Below are positions 43,701 to 52,832 of a stretch of DNA of 64,000 nucleotides, one piece after another. Both the position numbers and the translations under genes were made by a program. Source of the stretch: JAZKIX01 sp040384645 (lineage in GTDB: Bacteria > Pseudomonadota > Gammaproteobacteria > Burkholderiales > Burkholderiaceae_D). The notes under the pieces are model-generated. The model was given only the letters and a program-made list of their open reading frames with translations. It did not search any database and was not told the DNA's origin. Within the stretch, counting starts at the first letter, position 1, and the number at the start of each line of letters is the position of its first letter. The stretch is taken from NCBI GenBank assembly GCA_040384645.1, contig JAZKIX010000070.1, forward strand, positions 62,001-126,000. The letters are read 5' to 3'.

Positions 43701-43724
43701 TTAATTAAGTTTTAACTTAATTAA
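43701..43724. repeat. AT-only palindrome between DUF484 and xerC
   Basis: TTAATTAAGTT (43701-43711) and AACTTAATTAA (43714-43724) form an 11-bp perfect dyad with two bases between, at the 3' end of the DUF484 gene. It could be a protein-binding site or a weak hairpin. Confidence 0.6.
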
Positions 43725-43725
43725 G

Positions 43726-44394
43726 TTAATACAGCATGCAACTCAAGGCAGCGCTGGCAGTTTCACCGATATCGTTAAGGAAATCGGTCGCCATATCATC
43801 GGTAAAACGCTGTGCATCGGGCGAGCCCAAAATCAGCAGGCCGAAAGCATTGGACTCGGCATCGAGCCGGAGCGGAATGATGGCGGTCGACTGGATCGTT
43901 TCGGTATCTTCCAACCAGCGCACGGCTTCAAAATCATTGTTGCTGCCGCAATACGGCAACCGCAAACTATTGGCAAATAAGCGCGCATCGTCCGACACAT
44001 CGCGCACAAACCACGTATGCGAAAACGCCGCCCCCACCTGCCATAAGCGCAAAGTGGCGTGCGGCACCCCAAACACCGTTTGCAAACCTGAAACCAGCGT
44101 ATGTGGCAGATCGACATCGTTGCGTGCATTGAGCAAGGCGCGGGTCCAGACCTGGAATTTATCGGCGATGATTTCATTATCCTGGCCGACCCGGATCAGC
44201 TCAGTCACGCGAAATTCGAGCGCCTTGTATTTCTCGCGCATCACTTCCATCTGACGTTCTTGCAAAGAGACCGCGCGCCCCAATAAAGGACTGGTCAACT
44301 GCACCTTGCCCAATAAAGCCGAATGCTCGACAAAAAACTGTGGGTTGTCAGTCAGATATTGCGCAACGGCGGCGGAATCAATTGGAGAAGTCAT
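43726..44394 (-). CDS. DUF484 (GAF-like) protein
   Basis: This is a 222-residue protein of the DUF484 family, which has a GAF-like fold after a helical start: VAQYLTDNPQFFVEHSALL at the N-terminus, the LQERQMEVMREKYKALEFRV coiled segment, then the sensor-like part to LSCMLY. The function is not established, but it is almost always next to xerC and dapF, as here. The two genes are 45 bp apart and probably co-transcribed. Confidence 0.9.
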   Translation of the reverse strand: MTSPIDSAAVAQYLTDNPQFFVEHSALLGKVQLTSPLLGRAVSLQERQMEVMREKYKALEFRVTELIRVGQDNEIIADKFQVWTRALLNARNDVDLPHTLVSGLQTVFGVPHATLRLWQVGAAFSHTWFVRDVSDDARLFANSLRLPYCGSNNDFEAVRWLEDTETIQSTAIIPLRLDAESNAFGLLILGSPDAQRFTDDMATDFLNDIGETASAALSCMLY

Positions 44395-44803
44395 GAAATT
44401 AAATAATCAAGCAAGGTGTAGGCCAGAGAGCAACAAATCCCGCGCCGCAACATATGCCAATATGATGAGCAATCGTGAATTTTACCTGAGCATCGTCAAA
44501 TCGCGACGTGGTGTTTGAAGATAGGTTTCACCAGCAATTTTGTTCACGAATCACAACATGCAGGACCAGTACAAAGAAATTATCATGAGAGAAATACAAA
44601 TGTTGTTTTGAGGCGACGAATCAAGGCAAATGAACCATGCAGTAGCAAATAAAACAAATTTGGTTTGCACTCGCCGTCGATATTTGATGAAATGGAAGCA
44701 ACTGCAGGTAGATTGACGCTGGCAATGTTGCAGCGCACATAAATTTCAAGATTTCCTTAGCAAAACGATTCCCTTACTTTTCTTAACTTCCGGAGCTTAC
44801 TCA
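44395..44803. other. Gene-free stretch with the porin promoter region
   Basis: About 400 bp between divergent genes (DUF484 and porin). No supported gene, terminator or repeat copy. A long, AT-rich leader is usual for strongly expressed porins. Confidence 0.5.
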
Positions 44804-45904
44804 ATGAAAAAATCACTTCTTGCACTCGCCCTTCTTGGCGTATTTGCAAGTGCTGCACAAGCACAATCGGCTATTACAATTTACGGTTCCATTGATGGCG
44901 GCCTGCGCAACCAAACGAACGTTAATGCCGCTGGCGATAGCAGATTGACTTTTGGCTCGGGTACCTACAACTCCAACCGTTTAGGCTTTAAGGGTACAGA
45001 AGAGTTGACTAATGGCTTGAAAGCCAATTTCGTCCTCGAATCAGGTTTCAACGTCGGAACCGGCGCGTTAGACACAGCTCCTACCACTACAACCAATGCA
45101 GCTGGCGTTAGCACAACGTCTGCTTCGACATTGTTTAACCGTTCCGCTTGGCTCGGTTTGCAAGGTGGCTTCGGTGAAGTCAATGTTGGACGCCAATACG
45201 GTGTCGCATTTAAAACGATCGCTGATTACGATCCATTCAACTACAAATTCACCGGCGTTATTCCAGCTTCTACGCTCGCCTCAGGCATGGGTGTCGGTTC
45301 GATTGGCGGCACTGGCGTAGGCAATGGACGTCTCGATAACGATTTGCAATATACCGGTACCTTCGGCCCAGTCAAAGTACGCGCTGAATACGCTTTGGGC
45401 GAAATCGCCGGTAGCGCAACTCAAAATGCCAAGCAAGGTCTTGGTGTGAGCTTCGCGAATGGCCCGATTAAACTGGGTGCTGCATATAGCGCCAGAAAAA
45501 CTAATCGCGGTACAGCAACAGTGGTTGATTACAAAGATTTCAAGAGCTACACATTGGGCGGTTCGTACACCATGGGTGCATTGCGTGGTGCAGTGGGTTT
45601 TGTTAGCCAATCCCAAGATGCAACAGTCAATGAAGGCAAGGACAAATTTGGCTGGGGTGGTTTGAGCTATAAAGTTAGCGATGCTGCTGAAATTACTGGC
45701 GCTTACTACCGTACACAAAGTACCGCTGTTTTAACTGGTGCAGATGGTCGTAAAGAACTCTACATCGTTGGTGCAACTTATGCATTCTCCAAGCGTACCA
45801 ACCTGTATGCAGACCTCGATTACACCCGTCTGAACGGTTTTTACAAAGTGGGTACAAAGACCACCCAAACTGGTGTGTCAGTCGGTATCAACCACTTGTT
45901 TTAA
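44804..45904 (+). CDS. General trimeric porin (OmpC/Omp32-type)
   Basis: This is a 366-residue outer-membrane porin of the betaproteobacterial type. The signal peptide is MKKSLLALALLGVFASAAQA; the mature protein starts QSAITIYGSIDGGL and ends in the C-terminal Phe (GVSVGINHLF) needed for outer-membrane assembly. Other family marks are SRLTFGSGTYNSNRLGFKG and GFGEVNVGRQYG. It lets small hydrophilic solutes diffuse. Codon use is biased to frequent codons as in highly expressed genes. A strong terminator follows. Confidence 0.93.
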   Translation: MKKSLLALALLGVFASAAQAQSAITIYGSIDGGLRNQTNVNAAGDSRLTFGSGTYNSNRLGFKGTEELTNGLKANFVLESGFNVGTGALDTAPTTTTNAAGVSTTSASTLFNRSAWLGLQGGFGEVNVGRQYGVAFKTIADYDPFNYKFTGVIPASTLASGMGVGSIGGTGVGNGRLDNDLQYTGTFGPVKVRAEYALGEIAGSATQNAKQGLGVSFANGPIKLGAAYSARKTNRGTATVVDYKDFKSYTLGGSYTMGALRGAVGFVSQSQDATVNEGKDKFGWGGLSYKVSDAAEITGAYYRTQSTAVLTGADGRKELYIVGATYAFSKRTNLYADLDYTRLNGFYKVGTKTTQTGVSVGINHLF

Positions 45905-45955
45905 GACTGTATAGATCTGGCCGGATAGAAACTTAGCTCTTCCGGCAATCAAACT

Positions 45956-45986
45956 AAAAGGGCTCACATATCTGTGAGCCCTTTTT
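45956..45986 (+). terminator. Porin terminator
   Basis: AAAAGGGCTCACA-TATC-TGTGAGCCCTTTTT: a long perfect stem with a four-base loop and a T-run, 51 bp past the porin stop. The A-run on the left makes it suitable for dapF (minus strand) as well. Confidence 0.92.
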
Positions 45987-46035
45987 GCATCCGGCTACAT
46001 ACAGGCGCATTTCAAGCCACGTAGCGCAGTACACA

Positions 46036-46899
46036 TCAAATGTCGATTTCACCCTCGAATACTGTCACGGCCGGCCCCGTCATCAGCACTGGCTGCGTTT
46101 CACCAGCCCATGCAATGGCCAATACGCCGCCACGCGTCTGTACCCTGACCGGCGAGTCCAGCAGTCCGCGCCGGATACCTGCCACCACGGCAGCACATGC
46201 GCCAGTGCCACAGGCCAGTGTTTCGCCAGCGCCACGCTCGTATACCCGCAGCTTGATTTGGTGCCGATCGACTATTTGCATGAAGCCGGCGTTGACGCGT
46301 TTGGGGAAACACGGGTGATATTCAATCAAGGGGCCATCGATCAATACCGGCGCACTATCGACATCGGCCACTACTTGTATCGCGTGAGGGTTGCCCATCG
46401 ACAAGGCCGACACCAGTACCGTACGCGCCTGCTCGCCGGCACCGAGGTTCAAGGGCCATAAAGTGTCGCGTCCTTCCGGCTGCGCCCTCAAGTTGCCTGG
46501 CGTGAATGGCACATCTGCCGCGTGCAAGACGGGCGCGCCCATATCGACCGTGACATCACCATCGTCTTCCAACGTCAACTCAATCACGCCGGCCATGGTT
46601 TCGACCTTGATGCTGCGTTTATCGGTGAGCTTCTTGTCAGTCACGAATTTGACGAAGGCACGTGCGCCATTGCCGCATTGTTCGACCTCGCCGCCATCGG
46701 CGTTGTAAATCCGGTAGCGGAAATCGATCCCTGCACCGGCGGCACGATCCACTACCAACATTTGGTCGGCACCGATGCCGAACCGGCGATCCGCCAGCAA
46801 TCGCCACTGGTCGGGGCTAAGCGCGATCTGTTGGCGAATCGCATCGATGACGATGAAATCATTGCCGGCACCGTGCATCTTGGTAAATTGAATTTTCAT
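46036..46899 (-). CDS. dapF: Diaminopimelate epimerase
   Basis: This 287-residue enzyme converts LL- to meso-diaminopimelate for lysine and peptidoglycan. Both catalytic cysteines are present in their family contexts: EQCGNGARAFVKF (about 80-90) and ETLACGTGACAAVV (about 225-238). The start MKIQFTKMHGAGNDF is canonical, which fixes ATG 46899. It is convergent with the porin; repeat copy I lies between it and the acyltransferase gene upstream. Confidence 0.96.
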   Translation of the reverse strand: MKIQFTKMHGAGNDFIVIDAIRQQIALSPDQWRLLADRRFGIGADQMLVVDRAAGAGIDFRYRIYNADGGEVEQCGNGARAFVKFVTDKKLTDKRSIKVETMAGVIELTLEDDGDVTVDMGAPVLHAADVPFTPGNLRAQPEGRDTLWPLNLGAGEQARTVLVSALSMGNPHAIQVVADVDSAPVLIDGPLIEYHPCFPKRVNAGFMQIVDRHQIKLRVYERGAGETLACGTGACAAVVAGIRRGLLDSPVRVQTRGGVLAIAWAGETQPVLMTGPAVTVFEGEIDI

Positions 46900-46929
46900 G
46901 GTTTTGAGCTGATACTCATATAATAAATA

Positions 46930-47001
46930 GGGGGTATAGGTCAATATCATGCCGCACCCGCAGGCATTCATTGCGTCAAAATAAATACTGCGGTCAGTAT
47001 A
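46930..47001 (+). repeat. 75-bp dispersed intergenic repeat, copy I
   Basis: It starts GGGGGTATAGGTC, has GCCGCACCCGCAGG as core and ATTCATTGCG as block, and ends with AATACTGCGGTCAGTATATTT. The hairpin end is 22 bp past the stop of the minus-strand acyltransferase. Confidence 0.88.
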
Positions 47002-47023
47002 TTTGCCGCCTAAACTCTAAAAA

Positions 47024-47926
47024 TCACTTCATCGGGAGCGGCAAAGTATTCGGCGGATTGGCCATATAAACACTCGGCACACCCGGTGGGCGGGTTTTAA
47101 AACGCTTGTGGGTCCAAAAATATTCTGCCGGCGTTTCCAACACCCGTGCCTCGATAAAAGCATTCATCTGGCGCACTGCCGCCAGCGTATCGTCGCCCGG
47201 ATAATTTTCCCATGCGGGATAAAACGTCACTTTCCAACCTTGATAATTGGGTAGGGAAGTCGCCACCACCGGTACCACTTTGGCCCCGGTCGCTGCCGCG
47301 ATGCGCGGCGCCGCGGTCAACGTCGCCGCCGGAATACCGAAAAATGGAATAAAGTCGGCGTCTTTCGCACCGAAATCCATATCCGGCAACATGAAGAAGG
47401 GCAAGCCATCACGCATGGCACGAATGATCGGTTTCACACCTTCGCTACGGGCAAACAACTTGATCGGCCGGAAGCGCGAACGACCGCGCCGGATCGCTTC
47501 GTCAAACACACGGTTCGACTGGCGGGTGTAAATCGAGCAAAGCGACGACTCCATCATCACCGCCACGCCCGCCACATCGAGTCCGACAAAATGCGGACAT
47601 AACAAAATCGTCGGCCCGGCTTGGATCGTGTCCATCGGCACCGCCGGTTCGACCACGATCAGTTTTTTCAGCCGCGCCTCGGACGACCACCACAACACGC
47701 CACGCTCCCATACGCTGCGCGAGTAAGCTTGAAAATGCCGTTGGGCGATCTGTATGCGCTCGGCTTCAGACAAATTGGGCAAGCACAATCGCAAATTAAT
47801 CAAGGCGATTTGGCGGCGTTTCTTCAGCAAGCGATACAGTAAAGCGCCAATGGCATCGCCGATCCGGCCCAATATCGGCAAAGGCAGCCAATGCATCAGC
47901 CACATCAAGAGCAGCAGCAATCTCAT
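47024..47926 (-). CDS. Lipid A acyltransferase (LpxL/HtrB family), second of pair
   Basis: This is a 300-residue membrane-anchored late acyltransferase. One membrane segment lies at about 2-20. The catalytic motif HxxxxD is CPHFVGLDVAG, and the later family block is LPDMDFGAKDADFIPFFG. Enzymes of this family add secondary acyl chains to lipid A. The start overlaps the end of the upstream paralogue by four bases (ATGA), so both are translated together. Which acyl chain each adds cannot be told. Confidence 0.9.
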   Translation of the reverse strand: MRLLLLLMWLMHWLPLPILGRIGDAIGALLYRLLKKRRQIALINLRLCLPNLSEAERIQIAQRHFQAYSRSVWERGVLWWSSEARLKKLIVVEPAVPMDTIQAGPTILLCPHFVGLDVAGVAVMMESSLCSIYTRQSNRVFDEAIRRGRSRFRPIKLFARSEGVKPIIRAMRDGLPFFMLPDMDFGAKDADFIPFFGIPAATLTAAPRIAAATGAKVVPVVATSLPNYQGWKVTFYPAWENYPGDDTLAAVRQMNAFIEARVLETPAEYFWTHKRFKTRPPGVPSVYMANPPNTLPLPMK

Positions 47927-48807
47927 GCCACCTCCTTGCGCTCGTCGGCCGATGCTGGCGACGAGGCGATAGATACCGGCTCTGCTACGCCGGGCGGGGT
48001 TTTGTAGCGGTTATAACTCCAGAAATATTGCGCGGGACATTGCCCAATCAATTTTTCCATACCACGATTGACGGCGGCCGCTTGCTGCTGTGCACTGTCG
48101 CCCAAATTTTCTTCAAAAGCAGCGAAACGCACCACATAGCCCTGTCCGCCCGCGACACGTTCGGCGTAAGACAGGATCAGGATGGCGCCGGTCATTTGCT
48201 GCAACTTGGTCGGCAAGGTCATGGTGTAAGCCGGTTTGCCAAAGAAATCAGCCCACACGCCTTCGCCATCTTGCGGCACCTGGTCGGGTAAGAGCCCAAT
48301 CGGCAATCCCTTCTTCAGCGTCTTGGCCAAGGTGCGCACCCCCGATAAATTGGCTGGCGCCAGTGCCAGATTGTGGCGGGCGCGGGCATTTTCAATCAAT
48401 GGCTTCAAGGCGGCTTTGCGCGGCGGACGATACATGACGGTGAGCGGCGTGTGTAGCGCAATCGATTGCGCGATGATTTCGAAGCAGCCCAGATGCGGCG
48501 TCAAGAAAATCACCCCGCGCCCGGTATCAAGCGCGGCCTGCACCAAATCCCAATTCTCGATCTTGACACTGGCGGCAACCCGCTCGGGCGGTGCGCACCA
48601 GACAAAAGCCAGTTCAACGATGCTCTTGCCGGCTTCCGCGACCGATGCCGATAAATGGCTAGCAAAACCGGCGCGGCTAATATTGTCTTTCAAAAGTTTG
48701 CGATACGAAGGCGAAGCCAGATAGACCAGGCGTCCCAAACCTGCACCCAAGGCATGCAGGGTGGACAAAGGTAATTTCGATAACAAACGGAAAGAAAAAA
48801 CGAGCAT
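47923..48807 (-). CDS. Lipid A acyltransferase (LpxL/HtrB family), first of pair
   Basis: This 294-residue paralogue of the next gene has the catalytic motif HxxxxE in TPHLGCFEIIAQ and the block LLPDQVPQDGEGVWADFFGKP typical of LpxL-type enzymes. ATG 48807 (MLVFSFRLLSKLPL) is preferred because homologues begin this way; a TTG at 48849 would add 14 residues. It is divergent from metK and probably shares the promoter region of about 250 bp with it. Confidence 0.9.
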   Translation of the reverse strand: MLVFSFRLLSKLPLSTLHALGAGLGRLVYLASPSYRKLLKDNISRAGFASHLSASVAEAGKSIVELAFVWCAPPERVAASVKIENWDLVQAALDTGRGVIFLTPHLGCFEIIAQSIALHTPLTVMYRPPRKAALKPLIENARARHNLALAPANLSGVRTLAKTLKKGLPIGLLPDQVPQDGEGVWADFFGKPAYTMTLPTKLQQMTGAILILSYAERVAGGQGYVVRFAAFEENLGDSAQQQAAAVNRGMEKLIGQCPAQYFWSYNRYKTPPGVAEPVSIASSPASADERKEVA

Positions 48808-48959
48808 GTGGACTAAAAATACACCAAAAATGAACCGGAGAATCCGCAAGAAAAATAGTGCTTTTTGTCAAACATGTGACAAGAGGCGTAAAATATCACG
48901 AATGCTGGGGTTTGAAGGACTCTTAAGGACTCTTACTTAGCATCATCCGCCGAGTTAAC

Positions 48960-49053
48960 ACAGACAACTTGCGAGGCGGCATATAAATTTCGCTAAAGCG
49001 TCGCAGGCTCATTCGGTTCCCGCGACAGTCACCCACTCGCTAAAGGAATCACA
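48960..49053 (+). promoter_or_regulatory. Structured metK leader region
   Basis: In front of metK, CCGCC-GAGTT can pair with AACTT..GGCGG, and CGTCGC can pair with GCGACAG. TCGCTAAAG occurs twice (just after the first hairpin and just before the start). This may be a regulatory leader; it does not match any SAM or SAH riboswitch I know. AAGGA precedes the ATG. Confidence 0.35.
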
Positions 49054-50217
49054 ATGACTCAAGACTATCTTTTTACCTCTGAATCCGTCTCCGAAGGCCA
49101 CCCCGACAAAGTCGCGGATCAAATTTCCGACGCCATCCTCGACGCCATCCTGACGCAAGACCCAACCGCGCGGGTTGCCGCCGAAACCTTATGTAATACC
49201 GGCCTGGTTGTCTTAGCCGGTGAAATCACCACCCACGCCAACGTCGATTACATCCAGATTGCGCGCGAAACCATCAAGCGCATCGGTTACGACAATACTG
49301 ATTTCGGTATCGATTATCGCGGTTGCGCCGTCATGGTGTGCTACGACAAGCAATCGCCCGATATCGCCCAAGGCGTGGATGAAGGACGCGGTATCGACCT
49401 CGATCAAGGTGCCGGCGACCAAGGCCTGATGTTCGGTTATGCCTGTGATGAAACCGCTGAATTAATGCCCGCCGCAATCCATTACGCCCATCGCTTAGTC
49501 GAGCGTCAATCGCAATTGCGCAAGGATGGCCGGCTGCCATGGTTGCGTCCCGATGCCAAATCGCAAGTCACGCTGCGCTATGTCGATGGCCGTCCGGTCG
49601 GGGTCGATACCGTCGTGTTGTCAACTCAGCATGCGCCCGAGATGACGCATTCTGTGATTGAAGAAGCCGTAATCGAAGACATCATCAAGAAAGTATTGCC
49701 GCACGAATGGCTGGTCAATACCCGTTACCTGGTCAATCCGACCGGGCGTTTTGTCATCGGCGGGCCGCAAGGCGATTGCGGTTTAACTGGGCGCAAGATC
49801 ATTGTCGATACCTACGGCGGCGCGTGCCCGCATGGCGGCGGTGCTTTTTCCGGTAAAGACCCTACCAAAGTCGACCGTTCAGCCGCGTATGCCGCACGTT
49901 ACGTCGCCAAGAATATCGTCGCTGCTGGCTTGGCGCGTCAGTGCCAGATTCAGGTCAGTTATGCTATCGGCGTCGCCAAGCCAATCAATATCACGGTTTA
50001 TACCGAAGGCACCGGCGTCATCCCGGATGAAAAAATCGCCGAATTGGTCCGGCGCCATTTCGACTTGCGTCCAAAAGGCATCGTGCAAATGCTCGACCTG
50101 TTGCGTCCGATCTACCAAAAAACGGCGGCGTATGGTCACTTCGGTCGTGAAGAGCCGGAATTTAGCTGGGAACGCACCGACAAGGCTGCGGCCTTGCGCG
50201 CTGACGCAGGCTTATAA
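49054..50217 (+). CDS. metK: S-adenosylmethionine synthetase
   Basis: This 387-residue enzyme makes S-adenosylmethionine from methionine and ATP. Family signatures: FTSESVSEGHPDKVADQISD at the start, GAGDQGLMFGYA (about 120-131), and GGGAFSGKDPTKVDRSAAY (about 268-286). AAGGAA precedes ATG 49054. The leader shows potential hairpins, and a terminator-like hairpin lies about 87 bp past the stop. Confidence 0.97.
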   Translation: MTQDYLFTSESVSEGHPDKVADQISDAILDAILTQDPTARVAAETLCNTGLVVLAGEITTHANVDYIQIARETIKRIGYDNTDFGIDYRGCAVMVCYDKQSPDIAQGVDEGRGIDLDQGAGDQGLMFGYACDETAELMPAAIHYAHRLVERQSQLRKDGRLPWLRPDAKSQVTLRYVDGRPVGVDTVVLSTQHAPEMTHSVIEEAVIEDIIKKVLPHEWLVNTRYLVNPTGRFVIGGPQGDCGLTGRKIIVDTYGGACPHGGGAFSGKDPTKVDRSAAYAARYVAKNIVAAGLARQCQIQVSYAIGVAKPINITVYTEGTGVIPDEKIAELVRRHFDLRPKGIVQMLDLLRPIYQKTAAYGHFGREEPEFSWERTDKAAALRADAGL

Positions 50218-50303
50218 TCCCAGCTTGCGCCGGGGCTTGGCGAAATTATTCAACAATTGCGCCAACGCCCTGGCTGAAACTGACCGCGCGTATTCTGTCG
50301 AAT

Positions 50304-50329
50304 GGGCGCTCTTTATGCGCCCCTTTTTT
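50304..50329 (+). terminator. Terminator-like hairpin overlapping the next start codon
   Basis: GGGCGC (50304-50309) pairs with GCGCCC (50317-50322), and CTTTTTT follows. The loop contains ATG 50315, the best start of the M14 peptidase gene. It can serve as the metK terminator and would also hide the start codon in any read-through RNA. Confidence 0.7.
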
Positions 50330-51256
50330 CTCCTTCCCCTCCTGTATTTCAACGCACTGCCGGCCTTAGCGTCAGTGATCGCACCGGCTGCGCCCTCGCC
50401 AGCGAGCATGGCCGCTTGGTGCAAACAACTGAGTATGCGCATTCCCACCGTGTCGCAAAGCCATTGCCAAGAGAGCGCCTTGTTGCCCGCAGGCGCACGT
50501 TCGCACAAGGGTTTTCCGATCCTGGTGCGCGATATCGTACCGCCGGTGGCGAGCAGCGCGTTGCCGCCGTCCAAGCTTCGGCCGGTACGGGTCTTGGTAT
50601 TGGGCGGGATTCATGGCGATGAATTGACCGCCTCGGCCATCGTGTTCCACTGGATACAACAAATGCAAACGCCAGCGGCCAAATCGATCCACTGGAAAGT
50701 CGCACCGGTGGTCAACCCGGACGGCTTGCTAGCCGCCAAGCCGATGCGGGTCAACGCCAATGGCGTCGATCTCAACCGCAACTTTCCCACCCCGCATTGG
50801 CTACAAGAAGCGCCCAAATATTGGGCCAAGGCGACCGGCAGCGACCCGCGCCGCTTTCCCGGTAGCGCGCCACTATCGGAGCCGGAAAGCCGCTGGGTCA
50901 ATGACACCATCGAACGTTTCCAGCCGGACGTCATCGTCTCGGTGCACGCGCCCTTTGGGGTGCTCGACTTCGACGGCCCGGCCACGCCGCCGCAACGCTT
51001 TGGCCGCTTGATGTATAACCGCGTCGGCGTATATCCCGGCTCACTGGGCAATTACAGCGGTTTGCATAAGCAAGTGCCAATCATCACGATTGAATTGCCA
51101 AACGCACAAAACATGCCGCCGGCGGCAGAAACGCAACGTATCTGGCAAGACATGCTGCGCTGGATCAGGCGCAATGTGCAGCCGCGCACGAAGCCTGCAA
51201 CGCTAGTGCAAACGCCACCGGCAGCGCCGCTCAGTTTGGCGCAAGAGCAAAAATAA
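50315..51256 (+). CDS. Secreted M14-family zinc carboxypeptidase (MpaA-like)
   Basis: This is a 313-residue exported metallopeptidase. Signal peptide MRPFFLLPLLYFNALPALA; zinc ligands in GGIHGDELTA (HxxE) and the His in SVHAPFGVL; substrate-binding residues in VDLNRNFPT; catalytic Glu in TIELPNAQ. It resembles murein-peptide amidases or carboxypeptidases that trim muropeptides. The start is placed by the signal peptide, but it sits inside the loop of a terminator-like hairpin, which is unusual. An open frame reaches further upstream into metK in another register. Confidence 0.82.
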   Translation: MRPFFLLPLLYFNALPALASVIAPAAPSPASMAAWCKQLSMRIPTVSQSHCQESALLPAGARSHKGFPILVRDIVPPVASSALPPSKLRPVRVLVLGGIHGDELTASAIVFHWIQQMQTPAAKSIHWKVAPVVNPDGLLAAKPMRVNANGVDLNRNFPTPHWLQEAPKYWAKATGSDPRRFPGSAPLSEPESRWVNDTIERFQPDVIVSVHAPFGVLDFDGPATPPQRFGRLMYNRVGVYPGSLGNYSGLHKQVPIITIELPNAQNMPPAAETQRIWQDMLRWIRRNVQPRTKPATLVQTPPAAPLSLAQEQK

Positions 51257-51290
51257 TGGTCGAAATCTACCGATATATGACGATATTGAA

Positions 51291-51363
51291 GGGGTATATG
51301 CCAAATCATAGGCTATCCCGCACGGCTTTATTGGCGCTTTAAAAATACACAGGGTAGTATTTA
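51291..51363 (+). repeat. 75-bp dispersed intergenic repeat, copy J
   Basis: It starts GGGGTATATGCC, has CATAGGCTATCCCGCACGG as core and TTTATTGGCG as block, and ends with AATACACAGGGTAGTATTTATTT. GGGGTATATGCC can pair with GGCTATCCC, forming a first hairpin. It ends 78 bp before the oxidoreductase gene. Confidence 0.9.
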
Positions 51364-51441
51364 TTTAGCTAAATTTGCCTGTTTGCTTATTTTTGAACCG
51401 GCTTTGACTAGCTACTGACCAATCCGACAGGAGAAGATGCA

Positions 51442-52512
51442 ATGAATGCGGAGCAAAAGAAAATTTGCGTAGGTTTGGTCGGCTTCGGATTTGCCGGTTC
51501 CACCTTTCATGCTCCGGTGATTGCGGCAGTCGATGCGCTGCAATTGGTGGCGGTTGCTTCCAGCCAGGCCGAAGCGGTGCATGCAGCGTGGCCGACGGTA
51601 AGGGTGATGCCAGAAGCCAGCCAGTTATTCGCCGACCCGGACGTGGATTTGGTCGTGATTGCCGCCCCTAATGAAGCGCATTTCAGCCTGGCGCTGGCAG
51701 CTTTATCGGCCGGCAAACATGTGGTGGTCGACAAGCCATTTACCATCACCAGTGCTGAAGCGGCAATCCTGATCGCTTGCGCACGGCAAAATAATCGGCT
51801 CTTGAGCGTGTATCACAACCGGCGCTGGGATGCAGATTTTTTGAGCTTGCAAGATTTGCTGGCGCAGGGGACTTTGGGTCGGATTGCCACCTTTGAATCG
51901 CATTTCGACCGCTTCCGACCCCAGATCAAGCAGCGCTGGCGTGAGCTCGATAGTCCCGGCGGTGGCTTGTTATACGATCTGGGACCACATCTAATCGATC
52001 AGGCGCTGGTTTTGTTTGGCATGCCAAGCCATTTATTTGCCGACATTGCGTTGCAACGCGATGGCGCCGCGGCAGTCGATTATTTCCATCTGGTGCTGTA
52101 CTACGCGCAAATGCGGGTGATTTTGCATGCCGGCAGTCTGGTAAACCAAGTGGGGCCGCGTTTTTCGGTCCATGGCGAGCGCGGCAGTTTCGTCAAGTTC
52201 GGGCTTGATCCACAAGAAGACAGTTTGCGTGCTGGCGGTAACCCACGCGATGCCAACTGGGGCCAGGATGCGGTCAGTGCCCGCCTGAGCCTGGGCAGCA
52301 GCGCTGGCGCGATTGACTTGCCGATGCGCCGCGGCTGCTATCAAAATTATTATGAAGGCATCGCGACAGCGATAACGCACGGCAGCCCAGCACCGGTCAG
52401 CGCTGAAGATGGCATGCGCGCCATCGTCCTGATCGAAACTGCCTTGCGCAGTGCTGCGTCAGGAAAAGTGCTGGAGTTGGAGCCGATTTCAGCTTCCGCG
52501 CACGGGCTGTGA
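51442..52512 (+). CDS. Gfo/Idh/MocA-family oxidoreductase
   Basis: This is a 356-residue NAD(P)-dependent oxidoreductase. An N-terminal Rossmann fold (VGLVGFGFAGSTFHAPVI, about 11-28) includes the family motif HVVVDKPFTIT with the catalytic Lys near 97; the C-terminal domain starts at about 125 and has GGGLLYDLGPHLIDQAL with conserved His. The subgroup resembles YdgJ/YhhX-like enzymes acting on sugars or inositols; the substrate is unknown. ACAGGAGA precedes ATG 51442. Confidence 0.9.
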   Translation: MNAEQKKICVGLVGFGFAGSTFHAPVIAAVDALQLVAVASSQAEAVHAAWPTVRVMPEASQLFADPDVDLVVIAAPNEAHFSLALAALSAGKHVVVDKPFTITSAEAAILIACARQNNRLLSVYHNRRWDADFLSLQDLLAQGTLGRIATFESHFDRFRPQIKQRWRELDSPGGGLLYDLGPHLIDQALVLFGMPSHLFADIALQRDGAAAVDYFHLVLYYAQMRVILHAGSLVNQVGPRFSVHGERGSFVKFGLDPQEDSLRAGGNPRDANWGQDAVSARLSLGSSAGAIDLPMRRGCYQNYYEGIATAITHGSPAPVSAEDGMRAIVLIETALRSAASGKVLELEPISASAHGL

Positions 52513-52832
52513 ACCAATCCTGGCTGCGACATTGATAAGAAGGTGGATTTGGTAAACACGCAATACCAAAATCCCACAAGAATGGGTCTAAAGTTTCCAA
52601 TTCAACAAATTTGTGGATGGTTTTGCGCAGAATTTAGGCGTTATAATTGCCAGAGGTGTAGAGTTGGATTGAAAGGCATTACTATTCAAATGCACTCCAA
52701 ACTTGCACTTAACTAAAAGTTTCATTCTGACCACGGCGACGACGCTTTTGCATGATTTGACGCCAGCTTGTCGTAGATTACCGATTTACAGAGGCTGCTC
52801 GCAATAGCACTGATGTCTTTACAAAACGGATA
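52513..52832. other. Gene-free stretch upstream of the diguanylate cyclase
   Basis: About 320 bp with no supported gene, repeat copy or strong hairpin. It should hold the promoter of the cyclase gene. Confidence 0.45.

Noticed and set aside
48960..49053. Known SAM or SAH riboswitch before metK
   Set aside because: No match to consensus blocks of the SAM-I, SAM-II or SAH classes that I know; recorded only as a possible structured leader.
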